A stretch of DNA of 42,957 nt, taken from assembly GCF_030523985.1 (NCBI RefSeq), contig NZ_JAUNHK010000009.1, forward strand, positions 2,891 to 45,847, in the 5' to 3' direction. The stretch comes from Deinococcus sp. GTDB taxonomy: Bacteria > Deinococcota > Deinococci > Deinococcales > Deinococcaceae. Positions within the stretch are counted from its first letter, which is position 1. Each line of letters begins with the position of its first letter. The notes beneath the pieces are model-generated. The model ran no database searches, was not told where the DNA came from, and was given only the letters and a program-made list of their open reading frames with translations. Made by a program: the position numbers and the translations under genes. Below are positions 1 to 12,695 of this stretch, piece after piece.

Positions 1-521
1 TCGCCTACAAGGCCGCCACCGGCAAAGACCCCGTGATGGAAGCCGCTGGCCTGTCCGGTGCTGCCAGCGCCGCCAAGCCGATTTTTGTCGAGCACAGCGT
101 CGTGATTGACCGCCCCGCCAAGGCCGTGTACGACTACTGGCGCAAGCTGGAAAACCTGCCCCAGATCATGAGCCACCTCGAGAGCGTGACCGTGCTGGAC
201 GACAAGCGCAGCCGCTGGGTCGCCAAGGCCCCCCTCGGCACCCATGTCGAGTGGGAAGCCGAAATCGTCAACGACAAGCCCGGCGAACGCATCGGCTGGC
301 ACAGCCTGCCCGGAGCCACGGTGGACAACGCCGGAAGCGTGCAGTTCGAGAGCCTCGAAGGCGACAAGACCCGCGTGCATGTGGCCCTCAGCTACCGTCC
401 CCCCGCTGGCCCGCTGGGTGCCGCCGTCGCCAAACTGTTCGGCGAGGAACCCGGCCAGCAGATCGCCGAAGACCTCCAGAAGTTCAAGGCGACCTTCGAG
501 GGCACCAACCCCAAGGCCTGA
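1..521 (+). CDS. SRPBCC-family (cyclase/dehydrase-like) protein, 5' end outside window
   Basis: The reading frame is open from position 3 to the stop at 519-521, so the true start may lie upstream; the first possible in-window starts are GTG at 33 and ATG at 36. From about residue 20 after that GTG the protein has the helix-grip SRPBCC pattern: a strand ending in VVIDRPAKAVYDYWRKLENLP, then alternating strands (WVAKAPLGTHVEWEAEI, GERIGWHSLP, GSVQFE, TRVHVALSYRP) and a long C-terminal helix after GPLGAAVAKLFGE. Such domains bind hydrophobic ligands. In related bacterial proteins the domain often follows a short membrane-spanning DUF2892 segment; the residues before it here (AYKAATGKDPVMEAAGL) would fit the end of one, but that part is not in view. 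The ligand is unknown. The gene converges on the lipoprotein gene at 598 with a shared terminator between them. Confidence 0.75.
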   Translation, partial: AYKAATGKDPVMEAAGLSGAASAAKPIFVEHSVVIDRPAKAVYDYWRKLENLPQIMSHLESVTVLDDKRSRWVAKAPLGTHVEWEAEIVNDKPGERIGWHSLPGATVDNAGSVQFESLEGDKTRVHVALSYRPPAGPLGAAVAKLFGEEPGQQIAEDLQKFKATFEGTNPKA

Positions 522-536
522 GCCAGGGCAACCACC

Positions 537-571
537 AAAAAAGGGCGACTCCGCGAGGGGCCGCCCTTTTT
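537..571. terminator. Bidirectional intrinsic terminator
   Basis: Stem AAAAGGGCG (539-547) pairs with CGCCCTTTT (562-570) around a 14-nt loop. It gives a T-run on both strands and sits between two convergent genes ending at 521 and 598, so it probably stops both transcripts. Confidence 0.8.
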
Positions 572-597
572 CCTGTTCTGTTGCCTTTGGCGCAGAA

Positions 598-1044
598 TTA
601 CCAGGTCAGGTCATAGTCGGTGATCCGGCCCGGCTGCGTCACGCTCAGGCCCACCACATAGTTCCATCCGGCCTTGACGTTGGTCAGGCCGCTGAACACG
701 CCATTCGTGCTGTAGATCAGGTATTTGCCGTTGTTCTGGGTGCGGGTTTCGCCCAGGTTGTAGCTGCCGTCGCCGTTGGCATCCACATAGGCGATGACCT
801 GATAGATACCGTCGGCCACGTTCGGGTAGTCGAGGGCGAATTTCTGGTTACCGGGCAGAGTCACGGCGATTTGCGGCACGTCGGCCTTGACCACGCCAGT
901 CAAGCCGACACCGACCACCGCGAGCCGGACGGTGCCTGTGGGGGCCGTGCCGGAGACGGTGCCGGACACGTCGTAGCTTTTCGGCGTGCCGAACAGGCCG
1001 CACGAAGCGAGGGTGAGGGGCAACAGCAGGAGCAGCCTCTTCAT
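598..1044 (-). CDS. Predicted secreted lipoprotein with an EF-hand-like loop
   Basis: This encodes 148 residues. The start chosen is the ATG at 1044, which begins a lipoprotein signal (MKRLLLLLPLTLASC, lipobox LASC with Cys15); the frame extends 13 codons upstream but those residues do not fit a signal peptide. The mature part is rich in beta-strand pattern (YDVSGTVSG, VRLAVVGVGLTG, KYLIYSTNG). It contains DANGDGSYNLGE, which matches the acidic positions of an EF-hand or dockerin-type calcium loop (D1, N3, D5, E12). It may be an envelope-anchored small beta-sandwich protein that binds calcium. No named family is recognised. The following gene on the same strand is upstream at 1092-1409, 47 bp away. 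Confidence 0.75.
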   Translation of the reverse strand: MKRLLLLLPLTLASCGLFGTPKSYDVSGTVSGTAPTGTVRLAVVGVGLTGVVKADVPQIAVTLPGNQKFALDYPNVADGIYQVIAYVDANGDGSYNLGETRTQNNGKYLIYSTNGVFSGLTNVKAGWNYVVGLSVTQPGRITDYDLTW

Positions 1045-1091
1045 GGCCCCACTCTCAGGCAGCTCGCTCCAGACTTTGAGCATTCGCCTAG

Positions 1092-1409
1092 TTAGGACTG
1101 GCCGGACCCCGGCTCTGTGCCCACCTGTTCCGCCCCCGCCTCCACGACGGTCAGCGAACGCAGCGTCGCGCCCTGGTGCCAGCCGTATTCAGGCTCGCTC
1201 AGCCCCAGCACGGCGGCGATGTCCTCGGCCTGCTGCCGGGTCGGCTCGGCATCCAGACAGAACAGCAGGAACCTGCGCCCACCGGGGGCGATACGGATAA
1301 ACAGGTCTTCCCCGATTTCGAGTTGCTGGGTGCGCTCCAGCCGGGCGGCGCGGCCCTGGGCCTGCACCAGCGCCTGACGCAGCGCCAGGGTGACAGTGGG
1401 CGGAATCAT
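1092..1409 (-). CDS. Unknown small protein coupled to a TetR regulator
   Basis: This encodes 105 residues from the ATG at 1409, which overlaps the stop of the TetR gene as ATGA (1409-1406), so translation is probably coupled. The frame stays open upstream but that stretch lies under the TetR gene and is a shadow. The protein has an N-terminal helix (LRQALVQAQGRAARLERTQQ), then strands (LFIRIAPGGRRFLLFCLD), a helix and a short C-terminal tail. No domain is recognised. Its coupling with the regulator suggests that the two act in the same process, but nothing in the sequence says which. Confidence 0.65.
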   Translation of the reverse strand: MIPPTVTLALRQALVQAQGRAARLERTQQLEIGEDLFIRIAPGGRRFLLFCLDAEPTRQQAEDIAAVLGLSEPEYGWHQGATLRSLTVVEAGAEQVGTEPGSGQS

Positions 1410-1990
1410 GCCTGCCTCAGCCCCGAGAGCAGCATCTCGGCAAACTGCTCGGCGATGTCGCGGGGCGTCAGGGTGCCGCCGGGGCGATACCAGGTGTAGG
1501 TCCAGTTGACCGCCGACAGCACCAGATTGGCGGTCATTCGCACGTCCAGGTCGGCCCGGAAGACCCCTTCCTCGATGCCGCGCTCGACGAGTTCCCGGTA
1601 AAAGGCGTCGATGGTGTCGCGCCAGGCCACCACCTGCGCGTAAGGTTCCTCGGACAGATGTTTCCACTCGTGAAAAAACACGGTGGCGCTGTCCATGTTG
1701 TCGGCCACCACCCGGATGTGGCGGAACATGGCTTCGCGCAGCTTCTGGTCGGCGGGCAGGTCGAGTTCGCGCAGGGTAAACAGGCTGTCGTCGAACTGCT
1801 GTGACGCCCCACGCACGATCTCGACGAGCAGGTCTTCCTTGCCGCTGATGTGCGCGTAGAGACTGCCGCCCTGTATCCCGAGTTCGCCAGCCAGGTCACG
1901 CATGGACGTGGCGTGGTACCCACGTTCGGAAAACAGGCGGCTCGCAACGTCATAAATCTGTTCGCGGCGGGGTTTGGCAGAGTCGGTCAT
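1406..1990 (-). CDS. TetR/AcrR-family transcriptional regulator
   Basis: This encodes 194 residues starting at the ATG at 1990 (MTDSAKPRREQIYDVA); an upstream in-frame start would add 18 residues ahead of the DNA-binding domain with no family support. Residues 10-60 form the TetR helix-turn-helix: IYDVASRLFSERGYHATSMRDLAGELG, then SLYAHISGKEDLL. The C-terminal ligand domain (FFHEWKHLSEEPYAQVVAWRDTIDAFY and NWTYTWYRPGGTLTPRDIAEQF) resembles regulators of the fatty-acid/steroid type (FadR or KstR2-like TetR proteins), which sense acyl-CoA ligands; this sub-assignment is an inference. No palindromic operator was recognised upstream. It is followed by the coupled gene at 1092-1409. Confidence 0.85.
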   Translation of the reverse strand: MTDSAKPRREQIYDVASRLFSERGYHATSMRDLAGELGIQGGSLYAHISGKEDLLVEIVRGASQQFDDSLFTLRELDLPADQKLREAMFRHIRVVADNMDSATVFFHEWKHLSEEPYAQVVAWRDTIDAFYRELVERGIEEGVFRADLDVRMTANLVLSAVNWTYTWYRPGGTLTPRDIAEQFAEMLLSGLRQA

Positions 1991-2066
1991 AGCGTGCGTA
2001 GCCGCCAGCGTAGCACGGGGGTCAGCGGCCCCTGTTGCCGACATGACAAAGCGGCCAGCGAACCCG

Positions 2067-2456
2067 TCAGCGGGGGCAAAGGTTCAGCCAGAGCGGAGTG
2101 CCCAAGCTGACAGGGGCAACCCTGGGTCTGGCCCCCTCCCAGCCCGGTTGATAGGTGACTTTCCCGGCTTCCCACACGGGTTTCCCGCGCCATTCCGGGC
2201 CGAACCAGCCGTCATCTGTGCGCGTTTTGAGCACGGGCAAGCGGCGGCAGCGCAGTTCCAGAAATTGACCGCGCACCATGCCCTTGTGACCCAAGACGTT
2301 CATTTCCCGCAATTCCGTGCCCGCCCAGCGTGTCTCCAGCGGCCCCGACCACGCGGAGGAAACGACCGCCTGATGGCCGAGCAGCGCCAGCAGGAGCCCC
2401 GGCCCCACCATCAGCACCCCGAGCAGCAAGACAGCCCGGCGATTTTCACGGTTCAT
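2067..2456 (-). CDS. Unknown protein with one N-terminal membrane segment
   Basis: This encodes 129 residues from the ATG at 2456. A basic start (MNRENRR) is followed by a hydrophobic stretch at about residues 8-28 (AVLLLGVLMVGPGLLLALLG), so it is probably anchored in the membrane with the rest outside. The remainder is tryptophan-rich (WSGPLETRW, DGWFGPEWRGKPVW) with two cysteines and ends LWLNLCPR. No family is recognised. A TAGCCT hexamer lies 6 nt before the start, as for several other genes here. Confidence 0.6.
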   Translation of the reverse strand: MNRENRRAVLLLGVLMVGPGLLLALLGHQAVVSSAWSGPLETRWAGTELREMNVLGHKGMVRGQFLELRCRRLPVLKTRTDDGWFGPEWRGKPVWEAGKVTYQPGWEGARPRVAPVSLGTPLWLNLCPR

Positions 2457-2462
2457 GACATC

Positions 2463-2468
2463 AGGCTA
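2463..2468 (-). promoter_or_regulatory. Leaderless-type -10 element
   Basis: Minus-strand TAGCCT ends 6 nt before the ATG at 2456, and no ribosome-binding site is seen. This fits the TANNNT arrangement of leaderless Deinococcus mRNAs. Confidence 0.55.
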
Positions 2469-2516
2469 ACGGCGGCAAGTCGCGCAGGTGTCCGCCTAAA
2501 GTTGAACGGTGAGGGG

Positions 2517-2855
2517 TCAGGCAATTTCTACGACAGGCTCACCCGACTGTAAAAGCAGGTTGGCCTGGGCAAAATTCTTGACAAAGACGTCCTGAAGTTT
2601 CAGTTTCGTCGTATTTCCGCAGGTGACATAGAGCAATTGGGGTGGTGTCCCCAGCCGCAATACCCGTTCCAGAAAATCCGAATCTTTGGACACGATCACT
2701 GCTCCCACCTCTCGCGCCGCCTGAAAAATGACGGCGTCATCGGCATCTCGTAGCCCCAGATAAGCGACACTGAAGGCCACGACGTCAAAAGTTCGCGTAA
2801 GCCAGGGCGCGAGCGTGGGCGGCAACTGGGCGTCCAGCCAGTAGGTCAGGCTCAT
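2517..2855 (-). CDS. DUF5615 PIN-like protein, putative toxin
   Basis: This encodes 112 residues. The pattern is that of DUF5615/Mut7-C-type PIN-like nucleases: an N-terminal strand with an acidic residue (YWLDAQLPPTLAPWL), a DADD motif in LGLRDADDAVIFQAARE, and VIVSKDSDFLERVLRLG with the conserved Asp pair, followed by LLYVTCGNT. In the PIN fold these acidic residues (D8, D37-D40, D57-D59 region) hold the metal that cleaves RNA. It overlaps the upstream DUF433 gene by 4 nt (ATGA at 2855-2852), the usual order antitoxin then toxin. The toxin role is from family knowledge; activity cannot be read from sequence. Confidence 0.85.
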   Translation of the reverse strand: MSLTYWLDAQLPPTLAPWLTRTFDVVAFSVAYLGLRDADDAVIFQAAREVGAVIVSKDSDFLERVLRLGTPPQLLYVTCGNTTKLKLQDVFVKNFAQANLLLQSGEPVVEIA

Positions 2856-3073
2856 GCGCTCAGGCGTGGATGATCAATGTAACGGGCAGCCCAGAGCAGC
2901 GCGGCGTAAATGTCCTCGCGCTCCAGATCGGGGTAATCTGCCAGAATGGTTTCGACGGCTTCGCCCGCTCCCAGCATGTCCAGCACGTCCGAAACCCGAA
3001 TTCGCATTCCCCGGATGCAGGGGCGCCCGCCGCATTGCTCGGGCCTGACCGTGATGCGCTCCAGCAGACTCAT
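2852..3073 (-). CDS. DUF433-family protein, putative antitoxin
   Basis: This encodes 73 residues from the ATG at 3073; in-frame codons upstream are not used because the terminator of gltD lies there. The core ITVRPEQCGGRPCIRGMRIRVSDVLDML is the DUF433 signature, a winged-helix-like DNA-binding domain, followed by LGAGEAVETILADYPDLEREDIYAALLWAA. DUF433 and DUF5615 genes are commonly paired as toxin-antitoxin modules. The protein would neutralise the downstream PIN-like toxin and repress the pair. The TACAGT hexamer 6 nt before the start is a candidate -10 element. Confidence 0.85.
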   Translation of the reverse strand: MSLLERITVRPEQCGGRPCIRGMRIRVSDVLDMLGAGEAVETILADYPDLEREDIYAALLWAARYIDHPRLSA

Positions 3074-3079
3074 GGACCA

Positions 3080-3085
3080 ACTGTA
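3080..3085 (-). promoter_or_regulatory. Leaderless-type -10 element of the DUF433/DUF5615 pair
   Basis: Minus-strand TACAGT ends 6 nt before the ATG at 3073 with no ribosome-binding site between. Confidence 0.5.
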
Positions 3086-3090
3086 GCAAC

Positions 3091-3120
3091 AAAAAAGCGG
3101 ACAGCCCGCAAGCCATCCGC
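3091..3120 (-). terminator. Intrinsic terminator after gltD
   Basis: On the minus strand GCGGA (3120-3116) pairs with TCCGC (3101-3097) and is followed by six T (3096-3091). It lies 23 nt past the gltD stop and separates the glutamate synthase operon from the toxin-antitoxin pair. Confidence 0.6.
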
Positions 3121-3142
3121 CCTTTATCATCCGCTCTCTGCT

Positions 3143-4609
3143 TCAGCGCGGCAGCACGCTCTCGCCCATCAGGAACTGGTCAATGGCCCGCGCCGCCTGC
3201 CGCCCCTCACGGATGGCCCAGACGACCAGCGATTGCCCCCGGCGCATGTCGCCCGCCGCGAACACGCCCGGCACGTTGGTCGCGTAGCCCGTGCCTTCGT
3301 CGGTTCCGGCCTGGGCGTTGCCACGCGGGTCTTTTTCCACGCCGAACGCGTCCAGCACCGGACTCATCGGGTTGGTAAAGCCCATCGCCAGCAGCACGAG
3401 GTCGGCCTTGTGGGTTTCCTCGGTGCCGGGAACTTCTTCCAGCTTGCCGTCTTTCATCTCCACACGCACGGTTTTGACGCCCGTGACCTTGCCGCCCTTG
3501 CCGATAAATTCTTTGGTGGCGATGGCAAATTCGCGCACCGCCCCTTCCTCGTGGCTGGTGCTGGTGCGGAGTTTCATGGGCCAGTAGGGCCAGGTCAGCG
3601 GCTTGTTCTCCTGCTCGGGAGGCTGGGGCATGACCTCGAACTGGGTCACGCTGGCGGCCCCGTGGCGGTTGCTGGTGCCCACGCAGTCGCTGCCCGTGTC
3701 GCCGCCGCCGATGACCACCACATGCTTGCCCTCGGCACGCAGTTGCCCCTTGAGCTTGTCGCCCGCGTTGACGCGGTTTTGCCCCGGCAGGAATTCCATC
3801 GCAAAGTGAATGCCGCTCAGGTTGCGCCCGGTGGCCGGCAGGTCACGCGGGGTTTCCGAGCCGCCCGCCAGCAGCACGGCGTCAAACTGTTCGTTGAGTT
3901 CTGCGGGGGTCACGCGCTCGGTGCTGAGGTTGGTCACGCGGCTCCCGTCGTCCCAGTCACCCACCAGCACGCCGGTGCGGAAGGTGACGCCCTCGGCTTC
4001 CATCTGCGCCACGCGGCGGTCGATGTGCGACTTTTCCAGCTTGAAGTCGGGAATGCCGTAGCGCAGCAGGCCGCCCACGCGGTCGTTCTTCTCGAACACG
4101 ATTACGTCGTGCCCGACGCGGGCGAGTTGCTGCGCCGCCGCCAGACCAGCGGGGCCAGAGCCGACCACGGCGACCTTTTTCCCGGTCTTGACCGCTGCGG
4201 GTTCGGGCGTGACCCAGCCTTCTTGCCAGCCGCGCTCGATAATGGCGAGTTCGATGGATTTGATGCCCACCGGGTCACCGCTGATGTTGAGCGTGCAGGC
4301 CGCCTCGCACGGCGCGGGGCAGATGCGCCCGGTGAATTCGGGGAAGTTGTTGGTGCTGTGCAGCACGGTCAGGGCTTCTTGCCAGTCGTCCTCGTAGACC
4401 AGGTTGTTGAAGTCGGGAATGATGTTGTTGACGGGACAGCCGCTGTTGCAGAACGGAATGCCGCAGTCCATGCAGCGGGTCGCCTGCTTGCGGGCCGCCG
4501 CCGGGTCGAGCGGCAACATGAATTCGCGGTAGTGCTTGAGCCGGGCCTCGACAGGCGCGTATTGCTCCTTGATACGGTCTTGCTCCAGAAAACCGGTGAT
4601 TTTGGACAT
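3143..4609 (-). CDS. gltD: Glutamate synthase (NADPH) small subunit
   Basis: This encodes 488 residues. It carries electrons from NADPH through FAD and iron-sulfur centres to the large subunit, for conversion of 2-oxoglutarate and glutamine to glutamate. Start at the ATG at 4609 is supported by GGAG just upstream and by the family N-terminus. Visible are an adrenodoxin-reductase-like N-terminal Fe-S region with cysteines at 46, 49, 54 and 58 (CMDCGIPFCNSGC), a second cysteine group (ICPAPCEAAC), the FAD dinucleotide fold VVGSGPAGLAAA, and the NADPH fold VIGGGDTGSDCVG, then the C-terminal LAMGFTNP and VFAAGDMRRGQSLVVWAI region typical of GltD. It follows gltB on the same strand; the 123-bp gap contains a GC-rich palindromic repeat. 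Confidence 0.97.
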   Translation of the reverse strand: MSKITGFLEQDRIKEQYAPVEARLKHYREFMLPLDPAAARKQATRCMDCGIPFCNSGCPVNNIIPDFNNLVYEDDWQEALTVLHSTNNFPEFTGRICPAPCEAACTLNISGDPVGIKSIELAIIERGWQEGWVTPEPAAVKTGKKVAVVGSGPAGLAAAQQLARVGHDVIVFEKNDRVGGLLRYGIPDFKLEKSHIDRRVAQMEAEGVTFRTGVLVGDWDDGSRVTNLSTERVTPAELNEQFDAVLLAGGSETPRDLPATGRNLSGIHFAMEFLPGQNRVNAGDKLKGQLRAEGKHVVVIGGGDTGSDCVGTSNRHGAASVTQFEVMPQPPEQENKPLTWPYWPMKLRTSTSHEEGAVREFAIATKEFIGKGGKVTGVKTVRVEMKDGKLEEVPGTEETHKADLVLLAMGFTNPMSPVLDAFGVEKDPRGNAQAGTDEGTGYATNVPGVFAAGDMRRGQSLVVWAIREGRQAARAIDQFLMGESVLPR

Positions 4610-4635
4610 AGGAAACTCCATTTGGTGCGTGGTGG

Positions 4636-4730
4636 GCGGGGAGTACCCCCTCCCCACGAAGAGGGGGAGGGAAGGTCACCTCTCCCCCCCTGTGGGGGAG
4701 ATGCCCCGCAGGGGCAGAGGGGGAGAAGGG
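4636..4730. repeat. GC-rich palindromic (REP-like) intergenic repeat, copy 1
   Basis: Between gltB and gltD. It contains CCCTCCCC (4648-4655) opposite GGGGGAGGG (4663-4671), and a second unit in which TGCCCC/GGGGCA (4702-4716) is flanked by CCTCTCCCC and GGGGGAGA arms. Similar CTCTCCCC/GGGGAG hairpins recur at 34806-34915 and 40324-40346. In RNA it could fold and affect the gltB to gltD ratio. Confidence 0.65.
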
Positions 4731-4732
4731 AA

Positions 4733-9544
<4,812 letters not shown>

Positions 9545-9696
9545 GTCTGCACCCCTTGCGCTGGCGATGACCTGAACCCTGTCAGGCTGTTGGCTCCAGG
9601 GTACGGGCAAGCGCAAGTTCATGCAGGGCCGTTGTTTATAACGGGGCCGTCTCTGCACACATTTCCGCCCTGTTCGGGCCGCTCTGTTCTGCTCGG

Positions 9697-10371
9697 TCAG
9701 TACCCCGCCGTATTGAGGACCCAGTAGGTGACGGCCTGCCCCTGCACCCGCGTTTCCACTCGGGCCACCGCGCCATGACTGAAACTCGGCATCGGTTCGT
9801 ACAGCGCGGCGCAGTGTTCGGGGCTGGCTTTCCAAGCGGCGACCACTCCGGCGGGGTCGGACTTCAGCCACTCGGCGGCGAGGCTTTCATTGAATTCCAG
9901 CGCCGCGCCCTTCGGAGGCAGGGGGCGGTATCCGGCACCCACCACCCGCTGCGAAGGCACCAGTCCGGTCAGGGCGCTGCGGTGGGCCAGCACCGCGCTG
10001 CCCGACTCTGCCAGCTCGCGGGCGTAGTCGCTGGCGGCGCGGTGCAGGTGGCCTTCAAACAGTAGGGGCCGCGCCGGGCCGTAGGTTCGCTGGCCCCCGC
10101 CGCGCACCGGGCAGACCCCACCTTTGACGCGCTCCTCGTTGACCAGGGCCAGCAGATGCACCTCGGCTGCCGAGTGGGTATAGCCGGGCAGGGCGGCCAG
10201 CGCGTAGCTGAAGTCCCGGCTGGTGGTGTACTCGAAGTTCACGCCGTACTCGCTGTCGGTGACCTGAACGACCTCCCCCTTCGGCGTGGGGGGAGTGGGA
10301 GAAGAACCACAGGCACTCAGCGTCAACAGACCCAGCACGACTGACGCCCTCGGCAAAAAGGGAAAAGACAC
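9697..10371 (-). CDS. CAP/SCP-domain lipoprotein
   Basis: This encodes 224 residues from a GTG start at 10371 with AGGAG 6 nt upstream. A lipoprotein signal (VVLGLLTLSAC, Cys21) is followed by a proline-rich linker. The CAP (cysteine-rich secretory/PR-1-like) fold is suggested by LLALVNEERVKGGVCPV, RPLLFEGHLHRAASDYARELAES, VLAHRSALTG, FNESLAAEW and WKASPEHCAALYEP. The histidine of LAH and the EHC segment correspond to conserved CAP cavity positions. Bacterial CAP proteins are extracytoplasmic and of unclear activity; this one should sit on the envelope. A good promoter is seen upstream (10430-10458). Confidence 0.85.
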   Translation of the reverse strand: MSFPFLPRASVVLGLLTLSACGSSPTPPTPKGEVVQVTDSEYGVNFEYTTSRDFSYALAALPGYTHSAAEVHLLALVNEERVKGGVCPVRGGGQRTYGPARPLLFEGHLHRAASDYARELAESGSAVLAHRSALTGLVPSQRVVGAGYRPLPPKGAALEFNESLAAEWLKSDPAGVVAAWKASPEHCAALYEPMPSFSHGAVARVETRVQGQAVTYWVLNTAGY

Positions 10372-10429
10372 GTCGGACTCCTTATTTCATGCGCGAGCGG
10401 GAGGGAAAGGCGGCTGTGAGGGCGTCTTC

Positions 10430-10458
10430 AGTATCGGGCGTCATGAACACTTCGTCAA
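10430..10458 (-). promoter_or_regulatory. Sigma-70-type promoter of the CAP lipoprotein gene
   Basis: On the minus strand TTGACG (10458-10453), a 17-bp spacer and GATACT (10435-10430). It would give a leader of about 50 nt with a ribosome-binding site before the GTG at 10371. Confidence 0.6.
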
Positions 10459-10536
10459 CACTTGGTCGGCAATCGGGCTTTTGTCTTGACGCAGTACAAG
10501 AAGCTGCACGGAAAGCGAGTTTTCCGCCAGATGCTC

Positions 10537-10542
10537 TAGCCT
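10537..10542 (+). promoter_or_regulatory. Leaderless-type -10 element
   Basis: TAGCCT ends 7 nt before the ATG at 10550; no ribosome-binding site is present. Confidence 0.55.
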
Positions 10543-10549
10543 GCCCGAC

Positions 10550-11383
<834 letters not shown>

Positions 11384-11404
11384 CCTGCTCCTCAGCGCAG
11401 CCCC

Positions 11405-12328
11405 TCAATGCAGCCAGGGCTGAGGCAGGCGCTCCACCGTCCCACCTAGGCCACGGATGCGCGGCGGCAGGCTGGTCAGGGGAATTTCGCGGCCTGTTTC
11501 GGCGTCGTAGAGGGTCAGACGCAGGCCGTCCTGCTCCACGTCCAGCACCGTGACCGTGCTGCGGGCCGTGCCGGGAAAGCCGACATAATCCCGCCCCCCG
11601 ATGCCGCCGCTGGCAAGGACGTTCAGGCCACCCAACCTCCCCGCGTAGGCGGCGGCATGGTGGCCCGAAATGTAGGCGGTCACCCCTCCCCGCTCCATCA
11701 CCTCCCGCAGCGCCCCGGCCTCGCGGATGACTTCGCCGGGTTTGTTCTTGCCCGCACTCAGGCCCGACAACGGCAAGTGGCCCAGCACCAGCCGGAAGCG
11801 GGCAGCCCTGGCCTGGGGCGCAGCGAGTTGCGCGGCCAGCCAGCGGCGCTGCGCGGCGTCCACGTTTGGCCCGCTGGCGTCCAGCACCGCAAAAAACAGT
11901 TCCCCAAACCGGAAGGAGTAGCGGAAAGGAAAGGCCGAACGGCCCAGATAGTCCAGCCTGGGCGGGTGGGCCTGCCAGTAGCGCTGGGCCTCGCGGCGGT
12001 CGCCCGGCAAGCTGGCGTCGTGGTTGCCCAGCGTGGGGGCGAAGGGAATGCCCGCCTGGGCCAGCGGCCCGCGCACGCTCTGGTCGAAGGCTGCCCACAT
12101 CGCCTGCACCTGCGGCGCGGTCAGGCTGGCCTTCTGTCCGGCGATCAGGTCGCCCGCCGAGATGACCAGGTCGGGTTTCCAGTCGGTCAGGACGCGCTCT
12201 ACCGTCCGGGTCAGCGCAGGCGGATAGCTGGTGCTGCCATACGCCCCGTTGAAATCGCTGAGCAGCACCAGCCGGGTCGCGCTGGCGCAGGTGAGCAGCA
12301 GAGGCAGGAGGGCAAGGAAACGGCGCAC
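11405..12328 (-). CDS. Secreted calcineurin-like metallophosphoesterase
   Basis: This encodes 307 residues from a GTG at 12328, chosen because it begins a signal peptide (MRRFLALLPLLLTCASA); the open frame upstream would run under the divergent gene at 12401. Motifs of the metallophosphoesterase fold appear in order: SDFNG (25-27, a DxN in place of the usual DxH), SAGDLIAGQ, LGNHD, LVLGHLPLSG, and ISGHHAAAYAG with the GHxx/H metal site. These bind two metal ions for phosphoester cleavage outside the membrane. The ending includes SGGIGGRDYVGFPG. Upstream, GATACT lies 6 nt before the GTG, with TTGACG 21 bp further up, which is long for a promoter spacer. Substrate unknown. Confidence 0.88.
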   Translation of the reverse strand: MRRFLALLPLLLTCASATRLVLLSDFNGAYGSTSYPPALTRTVERVLTDWKPDLVISAGDLIAGQKASLTAPQVQAMWAAFDQSVRGPLAQAGIPFAPTLGNHDASLPGDRREAQRYWQAHPPRLDYLGRSAFPFRYSFRFGELFFAVLDASGPNVDAAQRRWLAAQLAAPQARAARFRLVLGHLPLSGLSAGKNKPGEVIREAGALREVMERGGVTAYISGHHAAAYAGRLGGLNVLASGGIGGRDYVGFPGTARSTVTVLDVEQDGLRLTLYDAETGREIPLTSLPPRIRGLGGTVERLPQPWLH

Positions 12329-12400
12329 CGGGCCAGTATCGCCACCCGGGGGGGCGCACTTCGTCAAGCAGGGCTGACAATCGGGTGGCATGCTGCCCGA

Positions 12401-12673
12401 ATGACCGATGCCAAACGTGACACCGTGCCGCCCGTCGCCGCCGAGCTGAGCGTCCACGCCGACGAGCACGCCCAGAACACCGAGGTCGTGGCCGAGCAAG
12501 GCCCACCCCCCGCCGATCATGCCCAGCGTCCGGCCAGCGGCGTGAAGGTGCACACGGGCGAGGGCCTCAGCGCCGAACAGGTGGCGGCCATGACCGGGAC
12601 TACAGGTGAAGCCACCGACGCCAACGTGGAATTACAGGAGGCACAGGGCCTCGACGCGACCACCCAGGGCTGA
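12401..12673 (+). CDS. Small acidic, probably disordered protein
   Basis: This encodes 90 residues (MTDAKRDTVPPVAAEL...) from the ATG at 12401. It is rich in Ala, Glu, Asp, Thr and Gln, has no cysteine and no hydrophobic segment, and is predicted by eye to be disordered. Repeated short patterns such as VHADEHAQN, VHTGEGLSAEQVAAMTGTTGEATDANVELQEAQ give no family. A CATGCT hexamer 6 nt before the start is a weak -10 candidate. Its frame runs open far upstream under the metallophosphoesterase gene on the other strand; only the part from 12401 is considered coding. It ends 22 bp before the MmcQ gene. Confidence 0.55.
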   Translation: MTDAKRDTVPPVAAELSVHADEHAQNTEVVAEQGPPPADHAQRPASGVKVHTGEGLSAEQVAAMTGTTGEATDANVELQEAQGLDATTQG

Positions 12674-12682
12674 CCCGGAGGC

Positions 12683-12688
12683 TATCCT
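12683..12688 (+). promoter_or_regulatory. Leaderless-type -10 element
   Basis: TATCCT ends 7 nt before the ATG at 12696; there is no ribosome-binding site. Confidence 0.55.
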
Positions 12689-12695
12689 CTGGCGT

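Noticed and set aside
9545..9871. 109 extra N-terminal codons for gltB
   Set aside because: They precede a good ribosome-binding site and the family start, are Arg-rich without homology features, and would overlap the CAP lipoprotein gene.
12329..12553. Longer N-terminus for the metallophosphoesterase
   Set aside because: It would bury the signal peptide and overlap the divergent gene at 12401.
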